NCBI GenBank assembly: GCA_013400115.1
Contig: VXBP01004064.1
Location: 248,194-312,193 of the forward strand
Direction: 5' to 3'
Origin: Rhinopomastus cyanomelas
Taxonomy: Eukaryota; Chordata; Aves; Bucerotiformes; Rhinopomastidae
DNA length: 64,000 bases
The notes under the pieces are model-generated. The model made no database searches. It had not been told where the DNA came from and saw only the letters and a program-made list of their open reading frames with translations. Of the stretch, positions 20,834 to 32,346 are shown in pieces (the stretch's first letter is position 1; each line of letters begins with the position of its first letter). Made by a program: the position numbers and the translations under genes.

Positions 20834-21127
20834 GAAATCATAGAGTCATTATGGCTGGAAAGGACCTTCAGGATCATCAAGTCCAGCTCTCATTCCAACA
20901 CCTCTCTAACTCTAAACCATGGCCTCAAGTGCTCTACTTACTCAATTTTTAAACACCTGCAGAGATGGGGACTCTTTGTGCAGCCTGTGCTAGTGCCCAA
21001 CAAGTCTCTCGGGAAAGAACTTCTTCCTAAGATCCAATCTAAATTAGATCTTAGAGATCCCTGATGCAACTTGAGGCCATTTCCTCTCATCCTATCATCA
21101 GTAATTTGGGAGAAGAGGTCAGCTAGG
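20834..21127 (-). mobile_element. CR1 group C 3' end with internal deletion
   Basis: Antisense. Tail tcatagagtcattatggctg, group C 3' UTR, C-terminal ORF2. About 15 bases of the conserved ccaccacctccctggg block are missing at gactctttgtgcagcc, and a short ttagatctta duplication follows near 21043. Confidence 0.9.
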
Positions 21128-21212
21128 TCATAAAATTCAATGGATCTTAGCACAAACTGAATACAAACCGTGGCTAACTATGTTTTGCAATAGGTGGAGA
21201 TACAGTATAAGA

Positions 21213-21526
21213 GTCATAGAATCATTAGGGATTGGAAAGGACCTCGAAAAATCATCTAGTCCAATCTCCCTGCCACAGCAGGATCACCTAGACCAAGTCA
21301 CATAGGAATATATCCAGGCAGGTTTTAAACATCTGCAACCTTCCGGGCAGCCAGTTCCAGTGCTCCATCACCCTCACTGTGAAGAAGTCCCTTCTGATAT
21401 TTATAAGGAACCTCCTATGTTCCAGCTTGCACCCACCTTCCCTTGTCCTATCACCAGATGACACTGAGAAGAGCCTGGCTCCATCCTCCTGACACCCACC
21501 CCTCATATATTTATAGACATTAATGA
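21213..21526 (-). mobile_element. CR1 group B 3' end
   Basis: Antisense. Tail tcatagaatcattagggatt, group B 3' UTR (ctgccacagcaggatcacct), C-terminal ORF2 with a small deletion at catctgcaaccttccgggc, ending in the cattaatgaag block. Its 5' end touches the 5' end of the next, oppositely oriented CR1. Confidence 0.92.
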
Positions 21527-21990
21527 AGGATGTTTTGGTGCTGGAGCAGGGCCAGAGAAAGGCGATGAGGCTGGCAAGAGGTCTGGCCAACAGGCCCTGT
21601 GAGAAGCAGCTAGGGGAAGTGGGGTTCTTTAGAGAAGAGGAGGTTGAGTGCAGACTTTCTTACTCCCTGCAACTACCTGAAGGGAGGCTGTAGTGTGGCT
21701 GATGCTGGTCTCTTCTCCCAAATTACTAACAACAGGACAAGGGGAAATGGCCTCAAGTTGCATGAGGGGAGGTTTAGATTGGATCTTAGGAAGAAGTTAT
21801 TTCCTGAGAGAGTGGTTGGTCACTGGCACAGGCTGCCCAGGGAGGTGGCAGAGTCACCATCCCTGGAAGGTGTTTAAAAAAATAGTAGCTAGAGCACTTG
21901 GGGCCATGATGTAGGGGTTAGGGAGCTGTTGGGATGAGGGCTGGACTTGATGATCTTTGAGATTCTTTCCAGCCATGATGATATTATGAT
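21527..21990 (+). mobile_element. CR1 LINE fragment, group C
   Basis: Sense copy from the ggtgctggagcagggccaga block through 'LFSQITNNRTRGNGLKLHEG' and 'FPERVVGHWHRLPREVAESPSLEGV' (21644-21877), group C 3' UTR (gctagagcacttggggccat) and tail atgatgatattatgatagg. Confidence 0.93.
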
Positions 21991-22567
21991 AGGCTTCTGC
22001 ACCAATGAGCATAGTGTGTAAAGAAAAATGTGGAAATCCTTGGAAATTAGGGTGGAAAACTCAATACATGTGTTCTATGATGTTTTTCCTGTAATGGAGT
22101 TTAATTTGTTAATGATACCCAAATTTCCTTTAGCAAATTTAATATTTATGCAGTGGTATTTACGATGCTTCTATCAGAAACCTACTAGCTTCTTTTGTTG
22201 ATTTGGGGTTTGTTTGCCATTAAGTGCTTCTAAGAGCCTTTCAGAAGTAATTCAGAGATCCTGAGGTGGAAGCTTTCTTCTCCTAACTGTGTGTAAGGGA
22301 GCCTGACATCTGTGGGACATTTCAAGACTTCTTTCCTCACAGTGAGGAACCAAGTGGCATTAGACCTACAAAATAGCAGTAATGATGAGCTCAATATGAT
22401 AAACGTTTAACACTGAGCTAATGAGCAGGATGTGTGTATTTCATCAAACACTTAACAGAGTTGTTCACCAGGTACCTGTGGTGCCTTTTGGATATGGCAG
22501 TGTGTCATTAAATCGGAGATGCTGAACTGTGGTGCATCAGGATAAACATGAATTGCATTTATGGTGT
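21991..22567. other. unique AT-rich DNA
   Basis: No repeat or exon recognised. Confidence 0.45.
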
Positions 22568-22915
22568 TACCACCCAACCTGTATTGATGCCTCGCATTAT
22601 TCTTTCCCAGTTGAAGGACTCTACATTAGTTTTTGTTAAAACTCATTCAAGTCCTCTCAGCTCAACTATCCAGCCTGGCCAAATCGTCTTGATGAGATGA
22701 ACAGCCGCTAAGAGAGTTGGCCAATCCACCCAATTAGGTATCATCAGCAAGCTTGCTGAGCAGACATTTGATTCCATCATCAATATTATTACTGAAGATA
22801 CTGAACAACACTGGATCCAGGACTGATCCCTGGGGCACACTGCTAGTTACAGTTCTCTAGCTAGACTCTGCATTATTAATCACCACTCTGGGCTCTACTG
22901 TGAGTGAATGTAGCT
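22568..22915 (-). mobile_element. diverged internal CR1 fragment (RT palm)
   Basis: Antisense and old. Blocks in antisense order: cacccaacctgtattgatgc, actcattcaagtcctctcag, the motif C surroundings (tcatcagcaagcttgctgag), and tgatccctggggcacactgc, which corresponds to motif B (S-G-V-P-Q-G). Neither a 3' UTR nor a 5' part is present. Confidence 0.85.
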
Positions 22916-23559
22916 ACCATTGTCTGTAACACAGAAAACATACAGACAAACTTGGGTGTCAGGATCTGAATCCCAGCCTTGTGAGAAATTATGTTTTGAG
23001 CCAAGTCTGATCTCTGAAAGTGGTAGAATTCCACATGTGCAGTGGCACAGTCAATACTGGTAATGGATAAAGAGCTGTACGCTGGGGTGCAAACACAGGA
23101 CTGATTGTTGAGTCCATAATGCTAATAGTTCTTGCAGCTCATACGGAGCTGAAAAATCTGCACCTTTGACTTTTGGTTTTATTAGCAAGTCAACGAATGG
23201 AATTGTTAACATAATCAATACATCACTCAGAAAAATACTTGTACTGTAATGTAATTTATAAAGTAGAAACAAGCTATAAAATATCCTTAAGGAGTTTTTC
23301 ATTAAAAAAACCCTCTACATTGAAACATTGTTGGTCAAATAAGACTTCAGGTTCTAACTAAGAGAAGTTATTTTGTGAGAATAGTAAACATCATTTATTT
23401 CTATTGATTTTCCACAAGGTTGTTTAATTCCTCATTTATCTGTCTACTGAGGACAAGATTCTGCTTTCCTCAAGGAGACATTTTGCTCTTAAGACAATCT
23501 GGCCTTTACTTTGAATGAAATGTAACTTAAATTACATTCAACTCTTCAAGAAAATTAGG
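22916..23559. other. unique AT-rich DNA
   Basis: No repeat or exon recognised. Confidence 0.45.
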
Positions 23560-23637
23560 CCAGGCTGGAAAGTGGGGCTGAGAGGTATTGAATGAGTTTT
23601 AACACATTTAACAAATGTAGAGTCCTTCACTTGGGAA
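23560..23637 (+). mobile_element. CR1 group E host copy, left part
   Basis: Sense piece from the end of the RT/connection (ggccaggctggaaagtgggg ... tgtagagtccttcacttggg). The continuation is at 24054; an antisense group B CR1 intervenes. Confidence 0.85.
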
Positions 23638-24053
23638 GGAATAATCATAAAATAATAGAATCATTAGAGAATCAGAATCACAGAATCACAGAACATTAGG
23701 GATTGGAAGGCATCTCTAAAGAGCGTCTAGTCCAATCCTCTTGCTACAGCAGGATCACCTACGCCAGGTCGCACAGGAACATATCCAGGTGGGTTTTAAA
23801 TGTCTCCAGAAGGAGACTCCACAACCCCTCTGGGCAGCCTGTTCCAATGCTCTGTTACCCTCACTGTGAAGAAGTTCCTTCTGATATTTATAAGGAACCT
23901 CCTGTGTTCCAGCTTGCACCCATTGCCCCTTGTCCTTTCACCAGATGACATTGAGAAGAGCCTGGCTCTATCCTCCTGACACCCACCCCTCATATATTTA
24001 TAGGCATTAATGAGGTCACCCCTCAGTCTCCTCTTCTCCAAGCTAAAGAATAG
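23638..24053 (-). mobile_element. CR1 group B inserted in group E host
   Basis: Antisense. It has the longest octamer tail of the window (about five imperfect TCATAGAA/TCACAGAA-type units, 23647-23695), then the group B 3' UTR, C-terminal ORF2 (minus-strand reading FFTVRVTEHWNRLPRGVVES) and the 'MEKRRLRGDLINAYKYMRGG' block. It ends at agctaaagaatagtg. Confidence 0.92.
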
Positions 24054-24812
24054 TGGGAGGTATTGATAGGTTGGATAGTGACCAGCTATAGAGCTCCCCT
24101 GGGGAGAGGGATCTTGGAGTTTGTGTGGATAAAAATCTAGAAACGGATTAGCAATGGGCTTGTGTCATCAAGAAGGCCAAGAGGATGTTGGGATGGATCA
24201 AGAGGAGAGTGTCTAGCAAATCAAGGGATGTTCTTTTAGCTCTTTATTCTCTTTTAACGAGGCCACATCTGGAATCCTGTATCCAGTACTGGTCTCCTCC
24301 ATTCAAGAGGGATAGAGAATTAATGGAGAGAGTTCAATGCAGAGCTACAAGGATGATTGGGAGTCTGGAACAACTGCCTTCTGAAGAGAGATTGAGAACA
24401 TTGGGACTTTTTAGTTTGGACAAAAGAAGGCTCCAAGGGGATTTAATCACTGTCTATAAATCCATGAAGGCTGGATGCCAAGCAGGAAGGAATCCTCTCT
24501 TTCCAATGTCATCAGATAGGACAAGGGGTAATGGATGCCAGCTTGAGCACAGGAAGCTTCACCTCAATCTGAGGAAAAACATCTTTACAATCAGGCTTAT
24601 GAAATACTGGAAGGAGTTGCTCAGGGAGGCTGTGGAGTCCCGTTCTTTGAGACGTTTCAGACCCGGCTGGATGTGATTTTGTGGAGTTGATTGAGGCCTT
24701 TTAGGTGGTTCTGATTTTCAGTAATTTGTGTGCTGCTTGAGCAGGAAGATTGGACCTGATGGCCTTTGAAGGCCCCTTCTAACCCTAATAAACTGTGCGG
24801 AAACTGTGTGGA
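24054..24812 (+). mobile_element. CR1 group E host copy, right part
   Basis: Sense: tgataggttggatagtgacc, gagagggatcttggagtttg, then a 163-codon open frame (24185-24676) through the thumb and C-terminus: 'LGWIKRRVSSKSRDVLLALYS', 'RLRTLGLFSLDKRRLQGDLI', 'MKYWKELLREAVESRSL'. The group E 3' UTR and tail (ctaataaactgtgcgg) follow. The longest uninterrupted ORF2 C-terminal frame in the window. Confidence 0.94.
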
Positions 24813-25277
24813 AATGCAGGGATTACAACCTATATATTAATAGTGTTTATTTTAATAAATTAATTTTTTATCCACATCGTCAACAAACAGCTGGAATTTA
24901 AATGACATTTTTTAATTCTGTACTGTGGAACAAGTGTAATGTTTTGATGACCACAGTTCTGCAATGGAAGTGGTGAGATAAACACCATTTATTACATTTG
25001 ATTACAGGAATTATAATTGTGATGCAGAAAAATTTCAGGTTTGGTGTGGGAAATACTGCAAGATCTATGTAACTGTGTAAACAGCACATAGAGAACAATC
25101 TGCGAAACCATTCTAAGTACTCAAAAATATTTTATAAATATAATACTGTGAGCATATTTATAATGAGATTGCATTGTAAGAAGTCATGATTAATTGATGT
25201 ATATTTTATACGTACAAATATCTGTATTGTGGCTCAGGGAAAGTGCTCTTCAATGGATAATTACTAAGCCAAATATT
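24813..25277. other. unique AT-rich DNA
   Basis: Very AT-rich; no repeat or exon recognised. Confidence 0.45.
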
Positions 25278-25414
25278 CATAAAATCATTGAATCATCATG
25301 ACTGTAAAGACATCTCCAGGATCATGAAGTTCAACCCTCATCCCAATACCTCCCTAACCCCCACACCGTGGCCTCAAGTGATCTAGCTACTCAGTTTTTA
25401 AACACCTCCAGGGA
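25278..25414 (-). mobile_element. CR1 group C 3' stub
   Basis: Antisense, tail aaaatcattgaatcatcatg, group C 3' UTR (tccctaacccccacaccgtg), ending at aacacctccaggga. Confidence 0.9.
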
Positions 25415-25460
25415 ATTCTATTTATTCTATGGAATTCTGTCTATTCTATGGAATTCTATG
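25414..25460. repeat. short tandem array of an attctatggaattctgt-type unit
   Basis: About two and a half imperfect units sit directly at the 5' boundary of the CR1 stub. The units resemble sense CR1 tail octamers (attctatg) and may come from an extinct tail or from slippage. Confidence 0.6.
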
Positions 25461-26414
25461 TTTATTCAAGTTTGGCTTGTTTTTGCAAGCATGATAAGGA
25501 ATATCTTCTTACACCTGTGATAATAGAGCTATCATTGAATATTTCAGGGAAAATGTCTATTCTTTATAAGCAGAATCATGCAGAAGGGTTTGCAAAGCAA
25601 AGGTTTGTAGAGGAATGTGGAGCTCTAACGTTTAGGAATATAATGAAGAAAAACAAGTTCAGGGAAATGGTTCAACTACAATAGGAATAGAAAGAAAGCC
25701 TGAGGGAAGAAGGTTGAAAATGGATCATCTAGGCAGGAAGCTCCTGTTGTGCTCTATGAAGGCACTTTGCTCACAAGTGGTCAGAAATTCAGAAGGTTTT
25801 CCAATGGCTGCACGTGTGATATCTCAGGTAATGAATAGGTCAGGGGAGGATATAAGAAGCCTTTACAGCTCCACATCTCACTATAGTCACTACACCATCA
25901 AAACCTCCTGATGAAAGCTGGAAAGTTTCAATTGTTCTCTAAAGACTGAAAAAGGTCTCCACAGGCATTTGGAATGAATAGAACTGGGGGAAATAAGTCT
26001 GCTAAAGAGAAGATTGCAAACTCAAAGGCCTTGCAAAGGAATGGTTCAAAATATGATTTGACCCTGCAGGATATAAATATTCTCGTTTCTGTTCCATTTT
26101 CTACCTAGCTAATTATGTGTTACCTTGCCATTTGACATGGCAGAGTGAAACATCTATTGTGATTTTCTAAAATGCATGTGAATAGAATATGAACACGGGG
26201 CTGTGAGACTGTATCGTTCTTTACAGACTCCAGTGACATTGTGTTCATTTCTCAATAGTCAGACATCAAAAAGATATGGACAGTGTACGGAGAATTCAAT
26301 TCAGTTTTGACTAATTGGATGTGATAACAAAATTTGGTACTGAAAGATAATTTTTTTTTAATATAAATTTCAAGGATTATAAAGACAATGAAAGTAAGAA
26401 ATGAAATACTTCAG
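25461..26414. other. unique non-coding DNA
   Basis: No repeat recognised. Frames 25448-25684 and 25714-25911 lack family resemblance. Confidence 0.4.
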
Positions 26415-26886
26415 CAAACAGATTGAGGGGATCGAGCAGGTCCAAAGGAGCAACAAAGCTGGGGAAGGGACTGGAGGGGAAGTCTGATGAGGAGAGGCTG
26501 AGTGACCTGGGAGTCTTTAGCCTGTAGAAGAGAAGCCTTAGGGGGGTACCTTCTCTCTCTGCAGCTCCCTGAAGGAGGCTGTAGTGAGGTGAAAGTGGGG
26601 CTTTTCTCCCAGGCAACCAGCACCAGGATGAGAGGGAAAGGCCTGAAGCTGCTAGAGGAGGGTTAGGTTGGATTTTAGGAAGCCCTTCCTCACGGAAAGG
26701 ATGATCAGACCCTAAAATGGACTGCCCAGAGCAGTGGTGGAGTAACCATCCCTGGAGGTGTTGATGGACAGCCTGACTGTGGTCCTTAGTGCCCTGGGCT
26801 GTCTGATGTGGTGATGTTAGGTGCTGGCCTGGGCTGGCTGAGCTCAGAGGGCTTTTCCAGCCTCAGTAATTTTATGATTCTGTGAT
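26415..26886 (+). mobile_element. CR1 LINE fragment, group D
   Basis: Sense copy from gattgaggggatcgagcagg through the C-terminal ORF2 to the group D 3' UTR (ctgactgtggtccttagtgc) and tail agtaattttatgattctgtg. Confidence 0.93.
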
Positions 26887-27442
26887 ATTCCTGTTGAGAG
26901 AGACATCTTGTTATATTTTATTACCAAATGGAGACATTTAATCAAGTGAGATACTGTTAACTAAGGTCAAATGGTAGTAGTAACTATGTAAGGAGTGTTC
27001 TTGCACTAAGTGGGAACTGCACATAATGCTGTCATTTGGCTATGACATTACTGCTAGGTTTTCTTTTATTGTGTTTCTTTTTAAACACAGCTTTGTGTTT
27101 TGTTGTTAAGATAGTTTATTTCAATTTAGGCAAATTCAGAAAAAAGTCTTTACAATGATGTATGTCAGGACAGACATGATGTGAGTCATGGGCTGGGAAG
27201 GAAACAGGTGGCCATTCAGATTTATGCTGGAGCAGTGAATGCAGACTAGAAGAGGCAAAGCCCAACCATCTGCATTCCCGATAGATTAGGTTTCTTTGAA
27301 GTGCATGATTTCTTCTGTGTGTGTAGAGAAAAGCATGTGGTAAATATGACAGATATGAAGAGGTTCTGAAGAGCTACACTGCAAACGAGTCATTCTATGG
27401 ATAGTAGTGTCAGTTTTGTCATTATTCCAAGTAGTTGTTTCA
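26887..27442. other. unique AT-rich DNA
   Basis: No repeat or exon recognised. Confidence 0.4.
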
Positions 27443-28030
27443 GAACAATGGTATTTAGGGATGGATCAAGAAGACTGTGTCCAGCAGATCAAGGGAGATT
27501 CTTCCTCCTCTCTAGTCTGCCCTAGTGAGGCCACATCTGGAGTACTGTGTCCAGTTCTAGGCCCCCCGTTCAAGAAGGACAGAGATCTGATTGAGAAAGT
27601 CCAATAGATGATGAGTCCCTGAGGATGATTAAGGGACTGAAGCACTTACCTTATGAGGAGAGACTGAGAGATCTAGGACTTTTCAGCTTGAAGAGAAGAA
27701 GGTTATGAAGGGATTTAATCACTGTCTATAAATCCATAAGGGCTGAGTCCAGAAGAAAAAGACAATTTCTTTTCCTTTGCACCCTGTGATAGGAGAAAGG
27801 GCAATGGGTGTCGGTTGGAGCGCAGGAAGTTCCACCTTAACATGAGGAAGAAATTCTTTACTGTAAAGGAGACAGAACACTGGAACGGGCTGCCCAGCGA
27901 GGTTGTGGACTCTCCTTCACTGGAGACTTTCAAGCCCAGTCAGGATGTGTTCCTGTGTGATCTGCCCTAGTTTCTATGATCCTGCTCGAGCAGGAGGTTG
28001 GACTCAATGACCTCTAGAGGGACCTTCCGG
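27443..28030 (+). mobile_element. CR1 LINE fragment, group E, last ~20 bp missing
   Basis: Sense copy from acaatggtatttagggatgg, through 'CPSEATSGVLCPVLGPPFKKDRDLIEKVQ', C-terminus and group E 3' UTR. It stops at gagggaccttccggctcctg, before the aacccctaatgatctgtg tail, where a different CR1 lineage begins. Confidence 0.92.
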
Positions 28031-28199
28031 CTCCTGGAATGGGCTGGCCAGGGTGGTGGTGATGTCCCCATCCCTGGATGTGTTTAAAAGACACTTAAAT
28101 GTAGTTTTGGGGGATCTGGTTTATGGGTGAACTTGTACAGTATGGTTCATTGCTGGACTTAATGGTTTTTTCCAACCTGAATAATTCTAATGATCTGTG
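28031..28199 (+). mobile_element. old CR1 3' end, group F, joined to group E
   Basis: Sense: ctggaatgggctggccaggg, tggatgtgtttaaaagacac, atgggtgaacttgtacagta, then ttggttcatt-type UTR and the tail ataattctaatgatctgtg. It adjoins the group E copy without spacer. Confidence 0.82.
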
Positions 28200-29321
28200 T
28201 ATTGGACATGTAAAGAAGGTGAATCCGTTATGTGCCAAATTATCTGCTGTGTTAAATAGCTCTGTTAGTTCAAATAATGCAGGAATGCTGATGGCTGCTC
28301 TGTGGAAGCGGTTGCTTTATGAGGAAAAGGTGGCACACTGGGACAACTTGTCTTTCTCAAATGAGTCTCCCAATCTTCATTGTGGAGCTAGAGGAGTATT
28401 CAGTCACTATGGCATTTGCATAGTAAAAAGGATACCACGGGCTTTTTGAATGCTAATGGGTGACACTATGGTAATTGAATAAAACAATTAAAGATTTTGA
28501 GATAAAATCTTTTAAAATTCTTTACCATCCATTGAAAGTCCACTCTGCCATGTTTCTTGGGTGAAGTCCAACCACTGGTAATGTAGCCATGGTCTGGTTG
28601 GCAACTTGTATGACTTCACACTGGCAAAACCCAATGCCAAATTAGCCCCGATACAGTATTTGCTCCTGAACTGGCTACTGGATGGGAAATTATTATGGGA
28701 AGTATCGAATATGCATTATGGAAACTGGAATTCTTAAAAGCTGATACTCTTTCAAAAAGTATTGGTCAACTGATGAACCTGCAAAATTCATATTATCACC
28801 CTTATTATGTAAAATGGCAAAATAACAGAAGGAGAAGCAGCTGGAAGAGGAGGAACAACAGCAGGAGGGATCATAAAAGCATGAGTTTAGGGTTGATTTA
28901 AACCCTGCTGACTGGCTCCAAGAAACTAGTAATTGCAGAGGGGACTTGAAAGGAAAAGGGGTGCCTGAGAAAAGCAACGGGAAGCATTAAGCCCTGAGCA
29001 TATGTAGAGGTGTTTTGAACTAACAGGTGATATAGAAACATTTCTATAATGGTCCTCTTGGGTACCTATTCTTAGACTCTTCTTCTTGCATCTTGTCTTA
29101 ATAGTTCTTTGCTTGCGATGTAAGGTCAGGGTATAAGCAAAAAAGAAACCTTGCTGTAATTAGAAGTCAAAACTATTTTGGGCAACGAAATCTTGATTCA
29201 CCCTTAACTTTAGAATGTGGGGGATCTGTGTTTACTTCGTCCCCTGTTAGGTCTGGAAATTGAGTTTCTCTTAGAGTGGAATATGCTTGTTCTTCTGCTT
29301 AAAACAAAAAAAAAGTGATTT
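28200..29321. other. unique non-coding DNA
   Basis: No repeat recognised. A 108-codon frame (28123-28449) starts inside the CR1 and continues into unique sequence; it has no splice borders or recognisable domain. A purine-rich patch lies at 28826-28870. Confidence 0.4.
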
Positions 29322-29628
29322 GCAGGGTGTGGGGATCAGGTTCTTCTCCCAGGCAACCAGCCCCAGAACGAGAGGGCAGGGCCTGAAGCTGCCAAGGGAG
29401 GGTTAGGTTGGATGTTAGGAAGGCCTTCCTCATGCAAAGAGTGATCAGACCCTGGAATGGACTGCCCAGGGCAGTGGTGGAGTTGCCATCCCTGGAGATG
29501 TTTAAGGACAGACTGGCTGTGGCCCTTAATGCCCTGCTGTGGCTGCCGTGGTGATGTTAGGTTCTGGGCTGGACTGGATGAGCTCAGAGGACTTTTCCAG
29601 TCTCAACAATTCTGTGTTCTGTCTCTGA
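29322..29628 (+). mobile_element. CR1 LINE fragment, group D, 3' end
   Basis: Sense copy from caggttcttctcccaggcaa through 'WNGLPRAVVELPSLEMF' coding, group D 3' UTR (ggcccttaatgccctgctgt) and the tail caacaattctgtgttctgtc. Confidence 0.93.
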
Positions 29629-30283
29629 AACCCCACACATCCCACCTGGGTTGCCACCAACTTTGTGGGTCAGAAACCTCCACCATATTTCAACCAAGAG
29701 CTCCCATGTAAGATGCTAGACACCAAGGGAGGATTTGACAAAGTCCCTTACGATCTGTAGGCAGTAAACAACTTGCAAAGGAAGGGCTCGAGACATTTGA
29801 ATTCAACTTTTTAAAGCCAAACTTCAAACTTTTCTGCAGAAAACACTCAAATTAGCTAAAGCATCACTACAACTTTGGCATGTATTTAACGAACACCTAA
29901 TGCATGACAAGATCTAGGTTGTAGTATGAACTTTTTGCTTTGTTGGAGTATAATGATATATAATGAAGACAAGTTTTGTCAGCCAGTGCTTGCTTTTAGG
30001 GGAGGGATGTGAGGATGTATCTGCTGATGTTCATTTCTGCTTGGGTTTGTCATCCTCACAAAAGAACTTGCATTAAAAAGGATTTGCTTTGCTTCAAGGG
30101 CTTCCAGTGCCCTTTTGATGTCATCGCTGTTACCACCTCTAAGGACATTATGTCCAAACTTTGCTGCTCAGACCGTGGAGTCAGCCTGGCTGCAGTGTCA
30201 AGGATCCTGGAAAGATCTGTAGTGTCAGTCTGTACCTCTTAGGGAATTTTAGAAATGGTTATGAGGATACTCAGATATAGTAA
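29629..30283. other. unique non-coding DNA
   Basis: No repeat recognised. An open frame at 30009-30242 contains an acceptor-like tttgctttgcttcaag before 30089 but no good donor. Confidence 0.4.
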
Positions 30284-30585
30284 ACGGAGGTAGTAGCGAG
30301 GCTGTTGCTGATCTCTTGTCCCAGATTACTAATGATAGGATGAGGGGAAATGGCCTCAAGTTGCATCAGAGGAGGTTTAGATTGGATCTTAAGAAAAAGT
30401 TCTTTCCTGAGAGCTGGACCAGGCTGCCCAGAGAGGTGGTGGAGCCCCTGTCCCTGAAGGTGTTTAAAAACCAAGTAGCTAGAGCACTTGAGGCCATGGT
30501 CTAATGGTTAGCGAGCTTTTGGGCTGAGGGCTGGACTTGATGATCCTGGTGGTCCTTTCCATCTACATTGATTCTATGATTTAGA
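30284..30585 (+). mobile_element. CR1 LINE fragment, group C, 3' end
   Basis: Sense: gttgctgatctcttgtccca, 'RLDLKKKFFPESWTRLPREVVEPLSL' (30316-30504), group C 3' UTR (agctagagcacttgaggcca) and tail tacattgattctatgattta. Confidence 0.93.
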
Positions 30586-31784
30586 TACTGTATCCTCTAT
30601 TATTACAATCACTTCAGTGCTTCTCCCTTTTATATTTACCTGTTCTCTTAACCAACCAGAACATTGTCTCATGATCCAAAACTAATTAAGTTGCAGTACA
30701 TGCAAATGGACAGCATTACTGGTTATTTGTTGATACTTTGGATTTTGTCTCAGCAGGAGTGAACGTACCACACAGAACTGTCTTCTACGGTTTGAAACCG
30801 GGATTGTTGCTTTCACAGTGTGTCCCATGAGTCAGAACAAACTACCGTACAGCTCAGAAATAATCTGCTTTGTTCACAGCAATTACTGATTTTTGTTTGA
30901 GAATTTAACTGAGCTATGTCTCTGAGAAATAAGAGGGGATGTTTTTCTTTCTCTTTTGCTCACTTGAAGCTAATTACTGGCGTAGCCAAATGCATGAATT
31001 GACTGTAACAGTCAGTAGTGTCTTCAACAGCAAATGAATGAATGAGGAGTTGAGTTGGGTATGTTTTTAAAAAATTACATTTAAGTGCCTTTTTGCAAAC
31101 TGCTAGATAATATTATTGAAATATTAATCTTTTCTTTTGTCTTTATAGTGCCTGTGCTCCTCAACCTACAGTATTTTATGAACTTTTTTCTATGAAACAT
31201 TTTGCATTATATGAGTTGTATGATGTTCTGCAGTACATTTAAAACGATCAGTATTCAGCTGATCCATGTTGGACTCAAACATGTTCAGATGCTCGAAGGC
31301 CTTTTCTGTAGCCAGCTGTTTCTAGGTCATGATGTTTTCTTCTGTATAATCACATGATGTGGTGTGATTGGCAAACCCTGCGTTGGATTTTGAAATTACT
31401 GTGCTACCAGTATGTTCCAATCAATGAGACCCTCTGAGCCATGAACTATTATTGATTTCTATTCCCCTGGGTAACATGAATGGTCTTACTTAAGTCTTCC
31501 AATTTCACTATTATGATTTTTTTTTACTGAAAACACAGCTGAAAGCAATGACAGGTTTATTTATGTGGTTCCTTTGTTGTCCACCTCTTCCAGAGTCTGA
31601 AACAAAGTAGCTGCTATAATGGGAATAGAAATGCAGTGGTAACCACAACTTTGATCTTAAGACCACTGGCTGGGACACCTGTTCAGTAGTGTCTGACTTC
31701 TAGAAAAATGTAATACTTCCAAACAGGAAATATTGTGTTGAAATATATGTATATATTATGTGTTAAAACCACCACACAACACTA
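30586..31784. other. unique AT-rich DNA
   Basis: 1.2 kb without recognised repeat or exon. Confidence 0.45.
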
Positions 31785-32285
31785 CAGACTGAGGGAGGGG
31801 TGGCTGGAGAGAGAGATGTGTCAGAGAGAGACCTGGTGGTACTGGCTCACAACCAACTGAACAGGAGCTATCAGGGTGCCCAGGTGGCTTGGAAGGCCAA
31901 TGGCATCCTGGCTTGGATCAGCAATAGCGTGGCCAGCAGGACTAGGGACATAATTCTCTCCCTGTATTGGGCACTGATGAGGCCTCCCCTCAAGTACTGG
32001 GGGCAGTTGTGGGCCCCTCACTTCAAGAAAGAGATTGAGAGGCTGGAGCAGGTCTAGACGAGCAACAAGGCTGGGGAAGAGACTGGAGGGAAAGTCTGAT
32101 GAGGAGAGGCTGATGGTGCTGGGGATGTTTATCCTGGAGAAGAGGAGAGTTGTAGGGGACCTTCTCCCACTGAGGGTTAGGTTGGATTTTAGGAAGTCCT
32201 TCCTCACGGAAAGGGTGATCAGACCCTGGAACAGACTTCCCAGGGCAGTGCTAGAGTCTCCATCTCTGGAGGTGTTAAAGGAAAG
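31785..32285 (+). mobile_element. CR1 LINE fragment, group D, 3' end lost at a foldback
   Basis: Sense copy from the 'ERDVSERDLVVLAHNQLN' block (31800) through 'GAQVAWKANGILAWISNSVA', 'PPLKYWGQLWAPHFKKEIERLEQV' and the C-terminus 'RVIRPWNRLPRAVLESPSLEVL'. It ends abruptly at ggaggtgttaaaggaaagat. The 3' UTR and tail are absent and an inverted piece of the same region follows. Confidence 0.93.
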
Positions 32286-32346
32286 ATCTCCTCCAGTACT
32301 CAAGGGGAGGCCTCACCAGTGCCCAGCACAGTGGGAGAATTACCTT
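32286..32346 (-). mobile_element. inverted CR1 piece forming a foldback with 31950-32015
   Basis: Antisense sequence ctccagtactcaaggggagg ... cagcacagtgggagaatta, the reverse complement (with several mismatches) of the plus-strand block around 31955-32010 (ccctcaagtactggggg). The two arms are separated by about 280 bp. Confidence 0.82.

Noticed and set aside
23640..23700. Regularly spaced short repeats suggesting a CRISPR-like or satellite array
   Set aside because: These are the TCATAGAA-type octamers at the 3' end of an antisense CR1.
28123..28449. 108-codon frame running out of a CR1
   Set aside because: Begins within CR1 3' UTR, no splice signals, no family resemblance.
29690..29760. 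ggatttgacaaagtccctta as a possible RT motif A of another LINE
   Set aside because: Only a dozen codons with a stop and no neighbouring RT motifs.
30089..30222. Exon-like open segment after an acceptor-like site
   Set aside because: Donor (gtagtg) is poor; it shows how easily chance frames mimic exons here.
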